Assembly: GCA_965249045.1 (NCBI GenBank)
Contig: OZ252213.1
Span: forward strand, 62,001-126,000
Direction: 5' to 3'
From: Nemesobacter sp965249045
Lineage (GTDB): Bacteria > Desulfobacterota_D > UBA1144 > Nemesobacterales > Nemesobacteraceae
Length of the DNA: 64,000 nucleotides
Below are positions 57,308-63,782 of the stretch, piece by piece; positions within the stretch are counted from its first letter, which is position 1, and each line of letters begins with the position of its first letter. Made by a program: the position numbers and the translations under genes. The notes beneath the pieces are model-generated. The model was not told the DNA's origin. It saw only the letters and a list, made by a program, of their open reading frames with translations, and ran no database searches.

Positions 57308-57542
57308 TATGTATCTCCTTGGGTTTATGAATCCGTAATTGATTTTACAGGTTTATACGAATGAGGGAATAAAAGTGTTCGCGTAAATTTCGCTTCGGCC
57401 GCGACGATATGCGGGAAGTCAGAAGACAGACGAGGAAACGGCATCCCTTGTAACTGCTGAGTCAAAGAATCGGGTCCTTTATTCTAAAGAGGGTTTTTTC
57501 GGGTAACTTTTTCCAAGGAAAACTCAAAGCGGGGGTAAACAC

Positions 57543-58274
57543 ATGAGCATATGGGGTAAAATCATCGGCGGCGCGGCAGGGTTTGCGCTCGGCGGCCCGA
57601 TCGGGGCGCTGCTAGGCACCATGGCTGGCCACGCGTTTGTCGACACCAAGGAGCGGCCGACCGATACGCGTGCCAGAAAACAGGTGGCCTTCACGGCGGG
57701 TGTAATCGTGCTTGCGGCCAAGATGGCGAAAGCCGACGGGGTCGTCAGGGAAGAGGAAGTCCAGGCTTTTCGCAAGGTGTTTCATCCGATTCTCCGGGAC
57801 CAAGTGAAAGAAGCCGAGGTCGCCCGCGTTTTCAACGTGGCGAAAAAAGACCCCGGTGGTTTCGAGCCTTACGCCCGGCAGCTCGGGGAGATGTTCAGGG
57901 GTAACCCCGCTGTGCTCGAGGAGCTTTTAAACTGCCTGTTTCTGATCGCCAAGGCCGATAACGTCTACCACCCCAAGGAAAACGAGTATCTTGAGAGCGT
58001 GGCCGAGATATTCGGACTGAGCGAAGTGGCGTTTCGGCGGGTCCGCGCAGCCCACGGAGTCGATAAGCCCGATCCGTACGCCGTCCTGGGAGTTCCGAGA
58101 GACATCCCGGATGGCGAACTCAAAAGCAAGTACCGCGAACTTGTCCTAGCGCACCATCCCGACACCCTGATCGCCCAGGGCGTCCCTCAGGAATTCATTG
58201 ACACGGCAAACGAAAAGCTCGCGGTCATAAACGACGCCTACGACCGGATCGAAAGGGAGCGAAAAGCGGTTTGA
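57543..58274 (+). CDS. djlA: DjlA-like co-chaperone (TerB + J domain)
   Basis: 243 residues. A Gly-rich membrane segment (IIGGAAGFALGGPIGALLGTMAG) comes first. A TerB-like acidic helical domain follows (FTAGVIVLAAKMAKADGVVREEEVQAF...IAKADNVYHPKENEYLE). The C-terminal J domain has HPD in LVLAHHPDTLI (about residue 209). DjlA stimulates DnaK at the membrane. The downstream 188 nt to the transposon hold no gene. Confidence 0.9.
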   Translation: MSIWGKIIGGAAGFALGGPIGALLGTMAGHAFVDTKERPTDTRARKQVAFTAGVIVLAAKMAKADGVVREEEVQAFRKVFHPILRDQVKEAEVARVFNVAKKDPGGFEPYARQLGEMFRGNPAVLEELLNCLFLIAKADNVYHPKENEYLESVAEIFGLSEVAFRRVRAAHGVDKPDPYAVLGVPRDIPDGELKSKYRELVLAHHPDTLIAQGVPQEFIDTANEKLAVINDAYDRIERERKAV

Positions 58275-58454
58275 TATCCGCCCCGCAACCGACCCCCGTA
58301 TGACACCCCTGAAGGTAGTATTGTGCCCATGAGCGAATCGATTGCCTTTTGCTTCACCGGCGGCACTGTAGTGGAAAGAGACGGTTTCTTTTTCTACGAC
58401 CTCCTACATAAATCACGCCTCGCAAATTCATCCGCTCTATCAAGAAAATGATAA

Positions 58455-58462
58455 AACATATT
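58455..58462. repeat. Left target-site duplication AACATATT
   Basis: Identical to 62432-62439 on the other side of the element; 8 bp. Confidence 0.92.
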
Positions 58463-58486
58463 GGGAATTACATACATAAATAAAAA
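58463..58486 (+). repeat. Left terminal inverted repeat (24 bp)
   Basis: Starts GGGAATTACATA and ends CATAAATAAAAA (overlapping halves); exact inverse of 62408-62431. The inner 12 bp recur at 59012 and 59116. Confidence 0.93.
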
Positions 58487-58569
58487 GGTAATTACCCCTA
58501 TAACTAGCCAAATGATGTAACACAAACAGAAATTAGTATAATTACCTCTCAAAAATGGGAGGTAATTAT

Positions 58570-59010
58570 ATGAATATATTTGATATTATAGAAAATATTA
58601 TGGAAGCGACAAAAAAACGATGGGGCGAAGATAAAGCGGAAACAATTTTCGCTTTCTCTGGGATAGTAATTGTTCTTTTTTTGTTAAAGGTTTTAATCGC
58701 AGATGTATTCCATCCCTTTTATTTATTCTTGACAGAGAGTGGTGTTAAAAGTGATGTGATAACAGTGATCGAATGTGCTGTAGCATTCGTGTTATTAATA
58801 TTTAGTTTAATAATGCTCTGGCGTGGTAGGCGATTAATTAACAAATCTTATGAACAGGTTAGAGAATTGTTAAAAGAAACGGAAGAAAAAAGCGAAGCAT
58901 TTATAGAAAAGGGAAAAGAAAAAGAAGAAGAAATAGACAGATTCTATAATGAGGTACAAAAAAAATATAAAGAATTACAAGATAAGTATCCAGAACTTAG
59001 AGATAACTAG
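58570..59010 (+). CDS. Transposon passenger: two-helix membrane protein with coiled-coil tail
   Basis: 146 residues from ATG at 58570, which has GGAGGT 6 nt upstream (an earlier in-frame ATG at 58555 overlaps that site). Two membrane segments: IFAFSGIVIVLFLLKVLIADV and VITVIECAVAFVLLIFSLIML. A strongly charged helix follows (EQVRELLKETEEKSEAFIEKGKEKEEEIDRFYNEVQKKYKELQDKYPEL). No family recognised. Codon use is AT-rich, unlike neighbouring chromosomal genes. Possible signalling or effector-type membrane protein; function unknown. Confidence 0.75.
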   Translation: MNIFDIIENIMEATKKRWGEDKAETIFAFSGIVIVLFLLKVLIADVFHPFYLFLTESGVKSDVITVIECAVAFVLLIFSLIMLWRGRRLINKSYEQVRELLKETEEKSEAFIEKGKEKEEEIDRFYNEVQKKYKELQDKYPELRDN

Positions 59011-59011
59011 C

Positions 59012-59023
59012 CATAAATAAAAA
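59012..59023 (+). repeat. Internal copy of inner TIR 12-mer CATAAATAAAAA
   Basis: Exact match to 58475-58486, same orientation as the left end; begins 1 nt after the stop codon of the 146-residue gene. Confidence 0.8.
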
Positions 59024-59035
59024 TCGAAGAATAGA

Positions 59036-59068
59036 ACCAGCTTCCCTCCAAAAGAAGCCAGAGGTGGT
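59036..59068. ncRNA. Compact 33-nt H-type pseudoknot-like fold
   Basis: Segments in order: ACCA, GCTTC, CCTC, a 5-nt CAAAA loop, GAAGC, CA, GAGG, TGGT. GCTTC pairs with GAAGC, CCTC with GAGG (crossing), and ACCA with TGGT outside. On the minus strand it is followed by a T-rich tail. It lies between the two internal TIR 12-mer copies. Seen directly as pairing potential; transcription is inferred. Confidence 0.4.
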
Positions 59069-59115
59069 CGAAGGTTTCTCAAAGAGATGCCCTGATTTCC
59101 GAAGCCAGTCCTATT

Positions 59116-59127
59116 CATAAATAAAAA
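59116..59127 (+). repeat. Second internal copy of inner TIR 12-mer CATAAATAAAAA
   Basis: Exact match to the left TIR inner half. On the minus strand it supplies a T-rich stretch about 20 nt after the tRNA-like fold. Confidence 0.8.
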
Positions 59128-59146
59128 ACTAAACGTGGGGAGTTCT

Positions 59147-59240
59147 TAGGGTGGGGGAGTCGAACCCCAAACGCAGTTTCTAGGCTACGTCTTTACCGGT
59201 ATGACCCGGTAGGCAGTTATCCACCACTACCAACACCCTG
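59147..59240 (-). ncRNA. tRNA-like RNA with long variable arm, non-canonical
   Basis: 94 nt. 5' CAGGGTG pairs with 3' CACCCTA except at the end pair. D-like arm GGTAG...CTGCC. The anticodon-like arm ACCGG/CCGGT has a 6-nt loop GTCATA (usual loop is 7). Variable arm ACGTAG/CTGCGT. T-arm GGGG-TTCGACT-CCCC is highly tRNA-like. The 5' flank AAACGCAG can instead pair with CTGCGTTT over 8 bp, crossing the acceptor pairing. No encoded CCA. It could be an aberrant class II tRNA, a decayed tRNA or a tRNA mimic carried by the transposon. Confidence 0.5.
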
Positions 59241-59267
59241 CGTTTATTATTATAACAAGGAGAAAAA

Positions 59268-59540
59268 ATGAAAAAAGAACAACTAAAAACAGAAGAAGAA
59301 ACTACCCCTTTTCCTCTAGCTTATTTTTACCCCGGTCAAGAGCCTTCGAGTCAAATACCAGAACATTATCACAATCTAGACATTGAAGAATTATTAAGCC
59401 TAGTCCCGCAAGACCTAGCGGATATGATAGCTCATATTCCTCGTGCTCGCATTGAACATATCGTTTTTGAATATAATCGCCTATCTGCTGTTTGGCCTTC
59501 TCTGAAAGTTCGTCATACAACATCATTTCCACCGCATTAA
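59268..59540 (+). CDS. Alternative plus-strand frame opposite the 76-residue gene
   Basis: 90 residues (start MKKEQLKTEEETTPFPLAYFYPGQ) with AAGGAG 6 nt before its ATG, so it has a good initiation site. It is antisense over almost its whole length to the minus-strand frame 59302-59532, whose composition looks more protein-like. At most one of the two is likely the main product, unless this is a true antisense pair. No family recognised. Confidence 0.3.
   Translation: MKKEQLKTEEETTPFPLAYFYPGQEPSSQIPEHYHNLDIEELLSLVPQDLADMIAHIPRARIEHIVFEYNRLSAVWPSLKVRHTTSFPPH
59302..59532 (-). CDS. Transposon passenger: 76-residue protein with Cys/His cluster
   Basis: GTG start at 59532 with AAGGAGG 9 nt upstream. 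LYDELSEKAKQQIGDYIQKRY is an amphipathic helix. VQCEHEEYELSYPL...ILQCLDCDNVLVFDSK contains C-x-H and C-x2-C pairs resembling a small zinc ribbon. It lies 36 nt downstream of the 44-residue membrane protein on the same strand, so it probably belongs to the metzincin operon. An opposing plus-strand frame with its own ribosome site overlaps it. Confidence 0.5.
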   Translation of the reverse strand: MEMMLYDELSEKAKQQIGDYIQKRYVQCEHEEYELSYPLGLAGLGLIILQCLDCDNVLVFDSKALDRGKNKLEEKG

Positions 59541-59568
59541 ACCTCCTTAATCTTACTAATTACTCCTA

Positions 59569-59703
59569 TTAATCATCACCAAAAAACTTCTCGCTTTTTC
59601 TTGTGTGCCCTGACTTGTAATCATCTACTATAAACCAAATTCCCCCTATCAATATGCCAAGTATAGTTAGGGGAATAACTAAAAATATTACTTCTACTCC
59701 CAT
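59569..59703 (-). CDS. Transposon passenger: 44-residue single-pass membrane protein
   Basis: ATG at 59703 with AGGAGGAG 9 nt upstream. One hydrophobic helix (VIFLVIPLTILGILIGGIWFIV), then a polar tail DDYKSGHTRKSEKFFGDD. It resembles CcoS in size and topology only; no cbb3 oxidase genes are near, so that is not claimed. It lies 22 nt after the metzincin gene, apparently co-transcribed. Confidence 0.65.
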   Translation of the reverse strand: MGVEVIFLVIPLTILGILIGGIWFIVDDYKSGHTRKSEKFFGDD

Positions 59704-59725
59704 TGTATTTTTCTCCTCCTGCTAG

Positions 59726-60706
59726 TTATTGACACCTGTTTTCTAACCATTCTTCCGGCCCTATTCCTACATCTTCATACAAGTACCTGATACCCCACAC
59801 ATCCACAGAAGAAAGTATCTCTTCCCTAGGCCACTCACGATCAGTTACAAAACGCCGGATAATGTTACCTCCTTCCATCATTATAGAATCGGTTGGAAGG
59901 CTTATATGTCCACTAAATCCTAGGACGTGCATAATCTCGTGTGCTATAAAAAGAACATAGGACTTACGTAAAGCAGAACTGTTACCAATCTCATGTTCCG
60001 CACCACCCGTAATTCTTATATATCTTCCCACAGCAAGTCCTACCGGAACGCCCGTCCGTTCAGGGAAAAACTGTACATATATCTCCCCTTCTGGAACCGA
60101 AAGTGCCCCTCCATCACTTCCTTCCACATCTTCCCCGGACTCTGTAATATCATATTCATCCGGTAAAGCCCTATTTGAAAGTGATACGGACTCCCTAACA
60201 AGCCTTCTATGATAATCTGTGGAACTACTAGCAAAGCTTAGAACAGGAGCCTCGGTAAACCTGTCTCCAGTTATCAGAGTGTCAACAAATTTAGTCAACT
60301 CATCTGGATTGGGGCACGTTTCAAAGTTATCTGCCGGTGTTTCTTTTCTAAAATATGATAAAATGTGCGAATTAAAACCATCGGCACATATATTCTCAAT
60401 AATATCCTGCCCTGCTGACCATCCTGAACTCCCTCCATCAGGACGAATACAGCGAAATCTGAAATATCCGGGAGAATCATTCGGAGCTGGTGCATATCCT
60501 ATAGGAGTAGGCCCTGTTTCCAAATCCAAAGGAAAACCATCCTCATTACAAAGCAAATCCAGTCTAATAGCTCCTCGATCATCCAGAATCTCGGAACACA
60601 TAGGGGTTTCTGATACAGGATCGGTAATCACTTGAACACTAGAATCCCCACTCCCCCCTCCGCAACCAACAACAAAAAACAGCACAACAAACATAATCCT
60701 TTTCAT
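59726..60706 (-). CDS. Transposon passenger: metzincin-type zinc metalloprotease lipoprotein
   Basis: 326 residues from ATG at 60706 (AAGGAG upstream; an in-frame ATG at 60730 is less likely). Lipoprotein signal RIMFVVLFFVVGCGGGSG with Cys at residue 15. The catalytic motif HExxHxxGxxxH is intact in FIAHEIMHVLGFSGHISL, followed by a Met-turn-like SIMMEGG. Several Cys in the N-half (CSEILDD, LLCNED, RCIRPDG, NICADG, ETCPNP) suggest disulfides. It should act at the outer surface or periplasm; no substrate evident. It is unusual cargo for an IS1595-type element. Confidence 0.82.
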   Translation of the reverse strand: MKRIMFVVLFFVVGCGGGSGDSSVQVITDPVSETPMCSEILDDRGAIRLDLLCNEDGFPLDLETGPTPIGYAPAPNDSPGYFRFRCIRPDGGSSGWSAGQDIIENICADGFNSHILSYFRKETPADNFETCPNPDELTKFVDTLITGDRFTEAPVLSFASSSTDYHRRLVRESVSLSNRALPDEYDITESGEDVEGSDGGALSVPEGEIYVQFFPERTGVPVGLAVGRYIRITGGAEHEIGNSSALRKSYVLFIAHEIMHVLGFSGHISLPTDSIMMEGGNIIRRFVTDREWPREEILSSVDVWGIRYLYEDVGIGPEEWLENRCQ

Positions 60707-60735
60707 AGTAGCTTCTCCTTGACTCGACATATGGG

Positions 60736-60839
60736 TGTCGGGTCTTGCTACTAACCAAAGGATTGGAAGTTCCGCTTATTCCCGGAAGGGTTTTGTATTC
60801 CACGGAGACCCGACAGAGCGGGTTCCTTCAGTTAGTAGC
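60736..60839 (-). ncRNA. Pseudoknotted, potentially bistable 5' leader of the metzincin operon
   Basis: Minus-strand order: GCTACTAAC (60839-60831), TGTCGGGTCT (60815-60806), GTTAGTAGC (60755-60747), AGACCCGACA (60745-60736). The first pairs with the third (9 bp) and the second with the fourth (10 bp), both perfect and crossing: a long H-type pseudoknot. The CGGGT of the second strand can alternatively pair with ACCCG at 60823-60819 as a local hairpin, so two states exclude each other. A TATAAT just upstream would start the RNA at the first helix, and the ribosome site AAGGAG lies about 20 nt beyond the last helix. Confidence 0.6.
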
Positions 60840-60846
60840 GATTAAC

Positions 60847-60852
60847 ATTATA
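60847..60852 (-). promoter_or_regulatory. Extended -10 promoter of the metzincin operon
   Basis: Minus-strand TGTTATAAT: perfect TATAAT with the TGn extension; TTTACT 16 bp upstream is a weak -35. The predicted start falls at the first strand of the leader pseudoknot. Confidence 0.6.
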
Positions 60853-60986
60853 ACAGAAGATATTGATAAGTAAAAAATGGAGTCAATATAGTTTTTATCC
60901 CCCTCTAACTAGGTCGTAACCTGCTTTAGCTATTGACTTTTTCGTATTATCAGGTACACTTATTACCATAATAAACAGGAAGTCAA

Positions 60987-61916
60987 ATGAGTAAAACAAC
61001 AATAAGCGAATACACATTTCTTGAGAGATTCAACACCGAGGAAAAGGCCGTTGAATTTTTTGAAACCCTTAGATGGAAAGATGGTGTAGTCTGCCCTAAT
61101 TGTGGGAGCGGAGACACATACCCTCATACCTCTAGGAAGTTTTACCATCATTGCAGGGAAAAGGAGTGTAGGCTTCAATTCTCCTGCAAGACTGGTACGG
61201 TAATGCAGTCCAGTAAGCTTCCTGTTAGAATGTGGCTTTATGCTATGTATAAGGTAAGCGTAGCAAGAAAGGGAATATCAAGCCTACAGTTATCTAAACA
61301 ACTTGGCATTACCCAAAAATCCTCTTGGTTCATGATTCAGAGGATAAAAGAGGCTTGCGGGAATGATACTGATACAATGCTCTCCGGTATAGTTGAAATT
61401 GATGAAACCTATATCGGTGGACTTGAGAAAAACAAGCATGAGAGTAAGAAGATTAATGCGGGGGGAGGAACAGTCGGTAAAGTCCCCGTGCTTGGTATGA
61501 GGGAGAGAGGCGGAAGATTAAGAGTAAAAATAGTTGAAAATAGGAAAACTGAAACCCTTAAAAGAGAAATTACAAGCATGGTGAAAACAGGGTCGGTTGT
61601 TTTCACCGATGAGCATAAGGGATACAACAAATTGATTAAAAGTAATTTTGAACACTCTACGGTCAATCATTCCGTAAAAGAGTATGTAAAGGGTATGGCT
61701 TCTACAAACGGGATTGAATCTGTTTGGGCCGTGCTGAAAAGAAGTATCATAGGAACCTATCATCACGTAAGCATAAAGCACCTGCACCGTTATGTTAATG
61801 AGGCCGCTTTCAGGCTAAACGAAGGGGATGTGAAGAATAAGCTTATGGATAGGATAGAGGCTCTTTGCTGTAAGATGGTAGGGGTCAGGCTTTCTTATAG
61901 GGCTTTGGTGGGTTAG
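60987..61916 (+). CDS. IS1595-family transposase
   Basis: 309 residues. N-terminal zinc ribbon VCPNCGSGDTYPH...YHHCREKECRLQFSCKTGT, then helix-turn-helix LQLSKQLGITQKSSWFMIQRI. DDE-type core: Asp in VEIDETYIGGLEKNKH, Asp in SVVFTDEHKGYNKL, and the third position in STNGIESVWAVLKRSIIGTYHHVS, where N/E is typical of the family. AGGA lies before the ATG. Full length and undamaged, so the element is probably mobile. Its own TIRs are at the ends of the 4-kb element, not beside the gene. Confidence 0.93.
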   Translation: MSKTTISEYTFLERFNTEEKAVEFFETLRWKDGVVCPNCGSGDTYPHTSRKFYHHCREKECRLQFSCKTGTVMQSSKLPVRMWLYAMYKVSVARKGISSLQLSKQLGITQKSSWFMIQRIKEACGNDTDTMLSGIVEIDETYIGGLEKNKHESKKINAGGGTVGKVPVLGMRERGGRLRVKIVENRKTETLKREITSMVKTGSVVFTDEHKGYNKLIKSNFEHSTVNHSVKEYVKGMASTNGIESVWAVLKRSIIGTYHHVSIKHLHRYVNEAAFRLNEGDVKNKLMDRIEALCCKMVGVRLSYRALVG

Positions 61917-61930
61917 CAGTAATAATTCTA

Positions 61931-62017
61931 GGGATCGGTAAAGGAACGGTTCTATAGCCCCGTTCCTTGCAAGCCTTCATATTCTCCTAAAAATGAAGGC
62001 TGCCGGTCCCTTTTTTT
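61931..62017 (+). ncRNA. Three-way-junction RNA ending in seven Ts
   Basis: Outer stem GGGATCGG (61931-61938) with CCGGTCCC (62003-62010), 8 bp with one G-U. Inside are two perfect hairpins: AGGAACGG/CCGTTCCT (8 bp, 10-nt loop) and AGCCTTCAT/ATGAAGGCT (9 bp, 12-nt loop). T7 follows at once. It starts 15 nt after the transposase stop. It may be a complex terminator of the transposase mRNA or a separate small RNA processed from it. Confidence 0.6.
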
Positions 62018-62035
62018 GTGGTATAGTATTTTATT

Positions 62036-62230
62036 ATGTCTGATATATCTTTTGAAGTTGCCAAAGTTCTTAAAGATTGGGAATTGTTCGACAGTGAGAT
62101 CATAATTCCACTCCACTCAAAAGATAAAACACTTAAACTTATAATTTCCAATGATGATGAAGGACATAAACTTATAGGCCAAATAATGCATAATTTAGGT
62201 ATGGCTTTAGGCGGGTTTTCTAGTCAATAG
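62036..62230 (+). CDS. Transposon passenger: 64-residue acidic small protein
   Basis: MSDISFEVAKVLKDWELFDSE then IIIPLHSKDKTLKLIISNDDEGHKLIGQIMHNLGMALGG. No Shine-Dalgarno is visible; TATAGT lies 15 nt before the ATG, so a nearly leaderless mRNA is possible. No family recognised. Converges with and overlaps the next gene by 11 nt. Confidence 0.45.
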   Translation: MSDISFEVAKVLKDWELFDSEIIIPLHSKDKTLKLIISNDDEGHKLIGQIMHNLGMALGGFSSQ

Positions 62231-62381
62231 ATGAAACCACTTTTACAGGTTCTTCATTAAATTCTTTTCTGTAATCTTCCTTCCATTTATTAATAGTTTC
62301 TAGAATCCTTGCCGTCAAATCTTCGCTCCATTCTTCTGGTACATGGGAAGAAGTAAGCGTTACTCCTTCTTTTTTATTCAT
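62220..62381 (-). CDS. Transposon passenger: 53-residue small protein
   Basis: ATG at 62381 with AAAGGAG 8 nt upstream (an earlier in-frame start at 62408 lies in the TIR). NKKEGVTLTSSHVPEEW then an amphipathic helix SEDLTARILETINKWKEDYRKEF. No known domain. Transcription would begin at or within the right TIR, pointing inwards. Confidence 0.45.
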   Translation of the reverse strand: MNKKEGVTLTSSHVPEEWSEDLTARILETINKWKEDYRKEFNEEPVKVVSSID

Positions 62382-62407
62382 TTTGTTTTCTCCTTTTATT
62401 TTTTTCA

Positions 62408-62431
62408 TTTTTATTTATGTATGTAATTCCC
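62408..62431 (-). repeat. Right terminal inverted repeat (24 bp)
   Basis: Exact inverse of 58463-58486, ending ...GTAATTCCC at the outer edge, followed directly by AACATATT. Confidence 0.93.
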
Positions 62432-62439
62432 AACATATT
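62432..62439. repeat. Right target-site duplication AACATATT
   Basis: Identical to 58455-58462. The same octamer occurs again at 62515-62522 within the hipA promoter. Confidence 0.92.
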
Positions 62440-62507
62440 TGATCATAAAATCAACTGACAACTTATTTAACTAATCTTATTTTATCATAGCACTACAACA
62501 CCTATAT

Positions 62508-62536
62508 TTGACAAAACATATTTTATAATATTTAAT
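62508..62536 (+). promoter_or_regulatory. Probable hipA promoter with repeated AACATATT
   Basis: TTGACA (62508-62513), 17 bp, TTTAAT (62531-62536); an overlapping TATAAT sits at 62524. AAAACATATTT spans the spacer and repeats the transposon target sequence 83 bp upstream, which suggests that the original promoter region held two such sites, a possible operator. Confidence 0.5.
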
Positions 62537-62570
62537 ACTACCAGCGAAATGACTAAACGGATTAAATCAA

Positions 62571-63782
62571 ATGGCCGTTAATTTGTGGGGGAAAATATAT
62601 TACAAGGATACGTTCGCCGGCATCCTGTCGCAGGAGGCAGGAGGCCGATGCGTGTTCACCTATGACGAAAGCTACATGGAAAGCGCCCTGCCCGCCATTT
62701 CCTACACCCTGCCGCTTCAGGCCAAGCCTCACTTAAGTGAATACGGACTTCATCCTTTCTTTGACAATCTATGCGCGGAGGGGTGGCTTAAAAACGCGCA
62801 GGCCCGCGCACTCGGCCTCCGAAGGGACGACCGTTTCTCGTTGCTGCTTGCCTTCGGCACCGATCTTGCCGGAGCCGTAAGCGTTATCGATCCGGAACCC
62901 GTCGGGGAAATTAAAATTGACCATGGCGACCCGGAAAACATCGCGGCACTTGCGGCGAGGGCGTCGCTTTCCGGGGTTCAACCAAAACTAGGCGCAATAA
63001 AGCAGGGCCGCAGATTCCGCCCGGTAAAACGCGGCGAACGGGCAACGCATATCGCCAAACTTCCGTCATCCACACTGTCCGGCATTCTGGAACTTGAGTA
63101 TATAACCACGCAGGCATGCGAGGCACTCCTTAAAGGAGATGGGGTTGTGGAAATGACTCTGGCACCGCTTCAGAACGTTGCGGAGCGAGTCCTGTTCATC
63201 AGACGCTTTGACAGGACAGAAGACGGCACGCGGCTTCATTTCGAGGAATTTAACCAACTGCTCGGTAACCGCTCGGAGGACAAGTACGAGGGCTGCTACG
63301 AACACATGGCCGATTTTATCACCCGAAACAGCGACATATGCCTGAGGGCGGAATGCGATACCCTGTTTCGCCGCGTAATGGCCTGCATTCTCACTGGAAA
63401 TACCGACGCGCATCTTAAAAACTTCGCTATGGAGCACACCGAGAGCGGGCTTCGCCTGACGCCTTCCTATGATCTGCTCGGCGCCGCATGCTACCCGCCA
63501 TACCAGACGCTGGCACTTGGGATAGAAGGGGCCGAGAACTTGCGAATCGGCAGCATCGGCCCGAAGAACATCGCCCGTCTGGGCAATCTGTTCGGCCTGC
63601 CCGACGGAGCGATCATGCTGGCAGTTTCTGACTTCGCCAGTCGTCTCGACAAAGCTCACAGCGCCGTAGATGCCCCGAAAAATATTAATCAGGACATTAA
63701 GGATAAGCTGCATCAGCAGATGGAGAAACGATGGAACGGAATATTCGACTCAATTGGAACTTACTTGTCGAAGAGGCAATAA
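62571..63782 (+). CDS. hipA: HipA-family serine/threonine kinase toxin
   Basis: 403 residues. N-subdomain: NLWGKIYYKDTFAGILSQE and PAISYTLPLQAKPHLSEYGLHPFFDNLCAEGWL. Kinase core: Gly-rich loop LSGVQPKLGAI, ATP-binding Lys in ATHIAKLPSS, catalytic LTGNTDAHLKNFA (Asp, Asn) and metal-binding SYDLLGAACY. All key residues are present, so it is probably active. HipA kinases phosphorylate aminoacyl-tRNA synthetases and induce growth arrest. Unlike the classical order, the HTH partner follows the toxin. A transposon inserted about 140 bp upstream. Confidence 0.92.
   Translation: MAVNLWGKIYYKDTFAGILSQEAGGRCVFTYDESYMESALPAISYTLPLQAKPHLSEYGLHPFFDNLCAEGWLKNAQARALGLRRDDRFSLLLAFGTDLAGAVSVIDPEPVGEIKIDHGDPENIAALAARASLSGVQPKLGAIKQGRRFRPVKRGERATHIAKLPSSTLSGILELEYITTQACEALLKGDGVVEMTLAPLQNVAERVLFIRRFDRTEDGTRLHFEEFNQLLGNRSEDKYEGCYEHMADFITRNSDICLRAECDTLFRRVMACILTGNTDAHLKNFAMEHTESGLRLTPSYDLLGAACYPPYQTLALGIEGAENLRIGSIGPKNIARLGNLFGLPDGAIMLAVSDFASRLDKAHSAVDAPKNINQDIKDKLHQQMEKRWNGIFDSIGTYLSKRQ

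Larger units (their letters stand above)
58463..62431. mobile_element. IS1595-type passenger-carrying transposon, 3,969 bp, complete with TIRs and TSD
   Basis: The ends are exact 24-bp inverted repeats starting GGGAATTACATA... (58463-58486 and 62408-62431). Both are flanked directly by AACATATT (58455-58462 and 62432-62439), an 8-bp target duplication. GGG termini and 8-bp duplications are known features of the IS1595 family, and the only transposase inside (60987-61916) is of that family. The rest is passenger DNA: a membrane coiled-coil protein, small proteins, a metzincin lipoprotein and several structured RNA-like segments. It is clearly more AT-rich than the flanking chromosome. Intact ends and duplication indicate a recent, undegraded insertion. 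Confidence 0.92.

Noticed and set aside
59147..59240. Selenocysteine tRNA (TCA within the loop, long variable arm)
   Set aside because: The loop has 6 nt without U33 before TCA, the acceptor is not 8 bp, and no selenoprotein machinery is nearby.
59569..59703. CcoS (cbb3 oxidase assembly) assignment for the 44-residue protein
   Set aside because: Similar size and topology only; the conserved C-terminal acidic pattern is incomplete and no ccoNOP genes are near.
60736..60839. HDV-like self-cleaving ribozyme, from the A-B-A'-B' helix order
   Set aside because: Helix lengths and loop sequences do not match; only the topology is shared.
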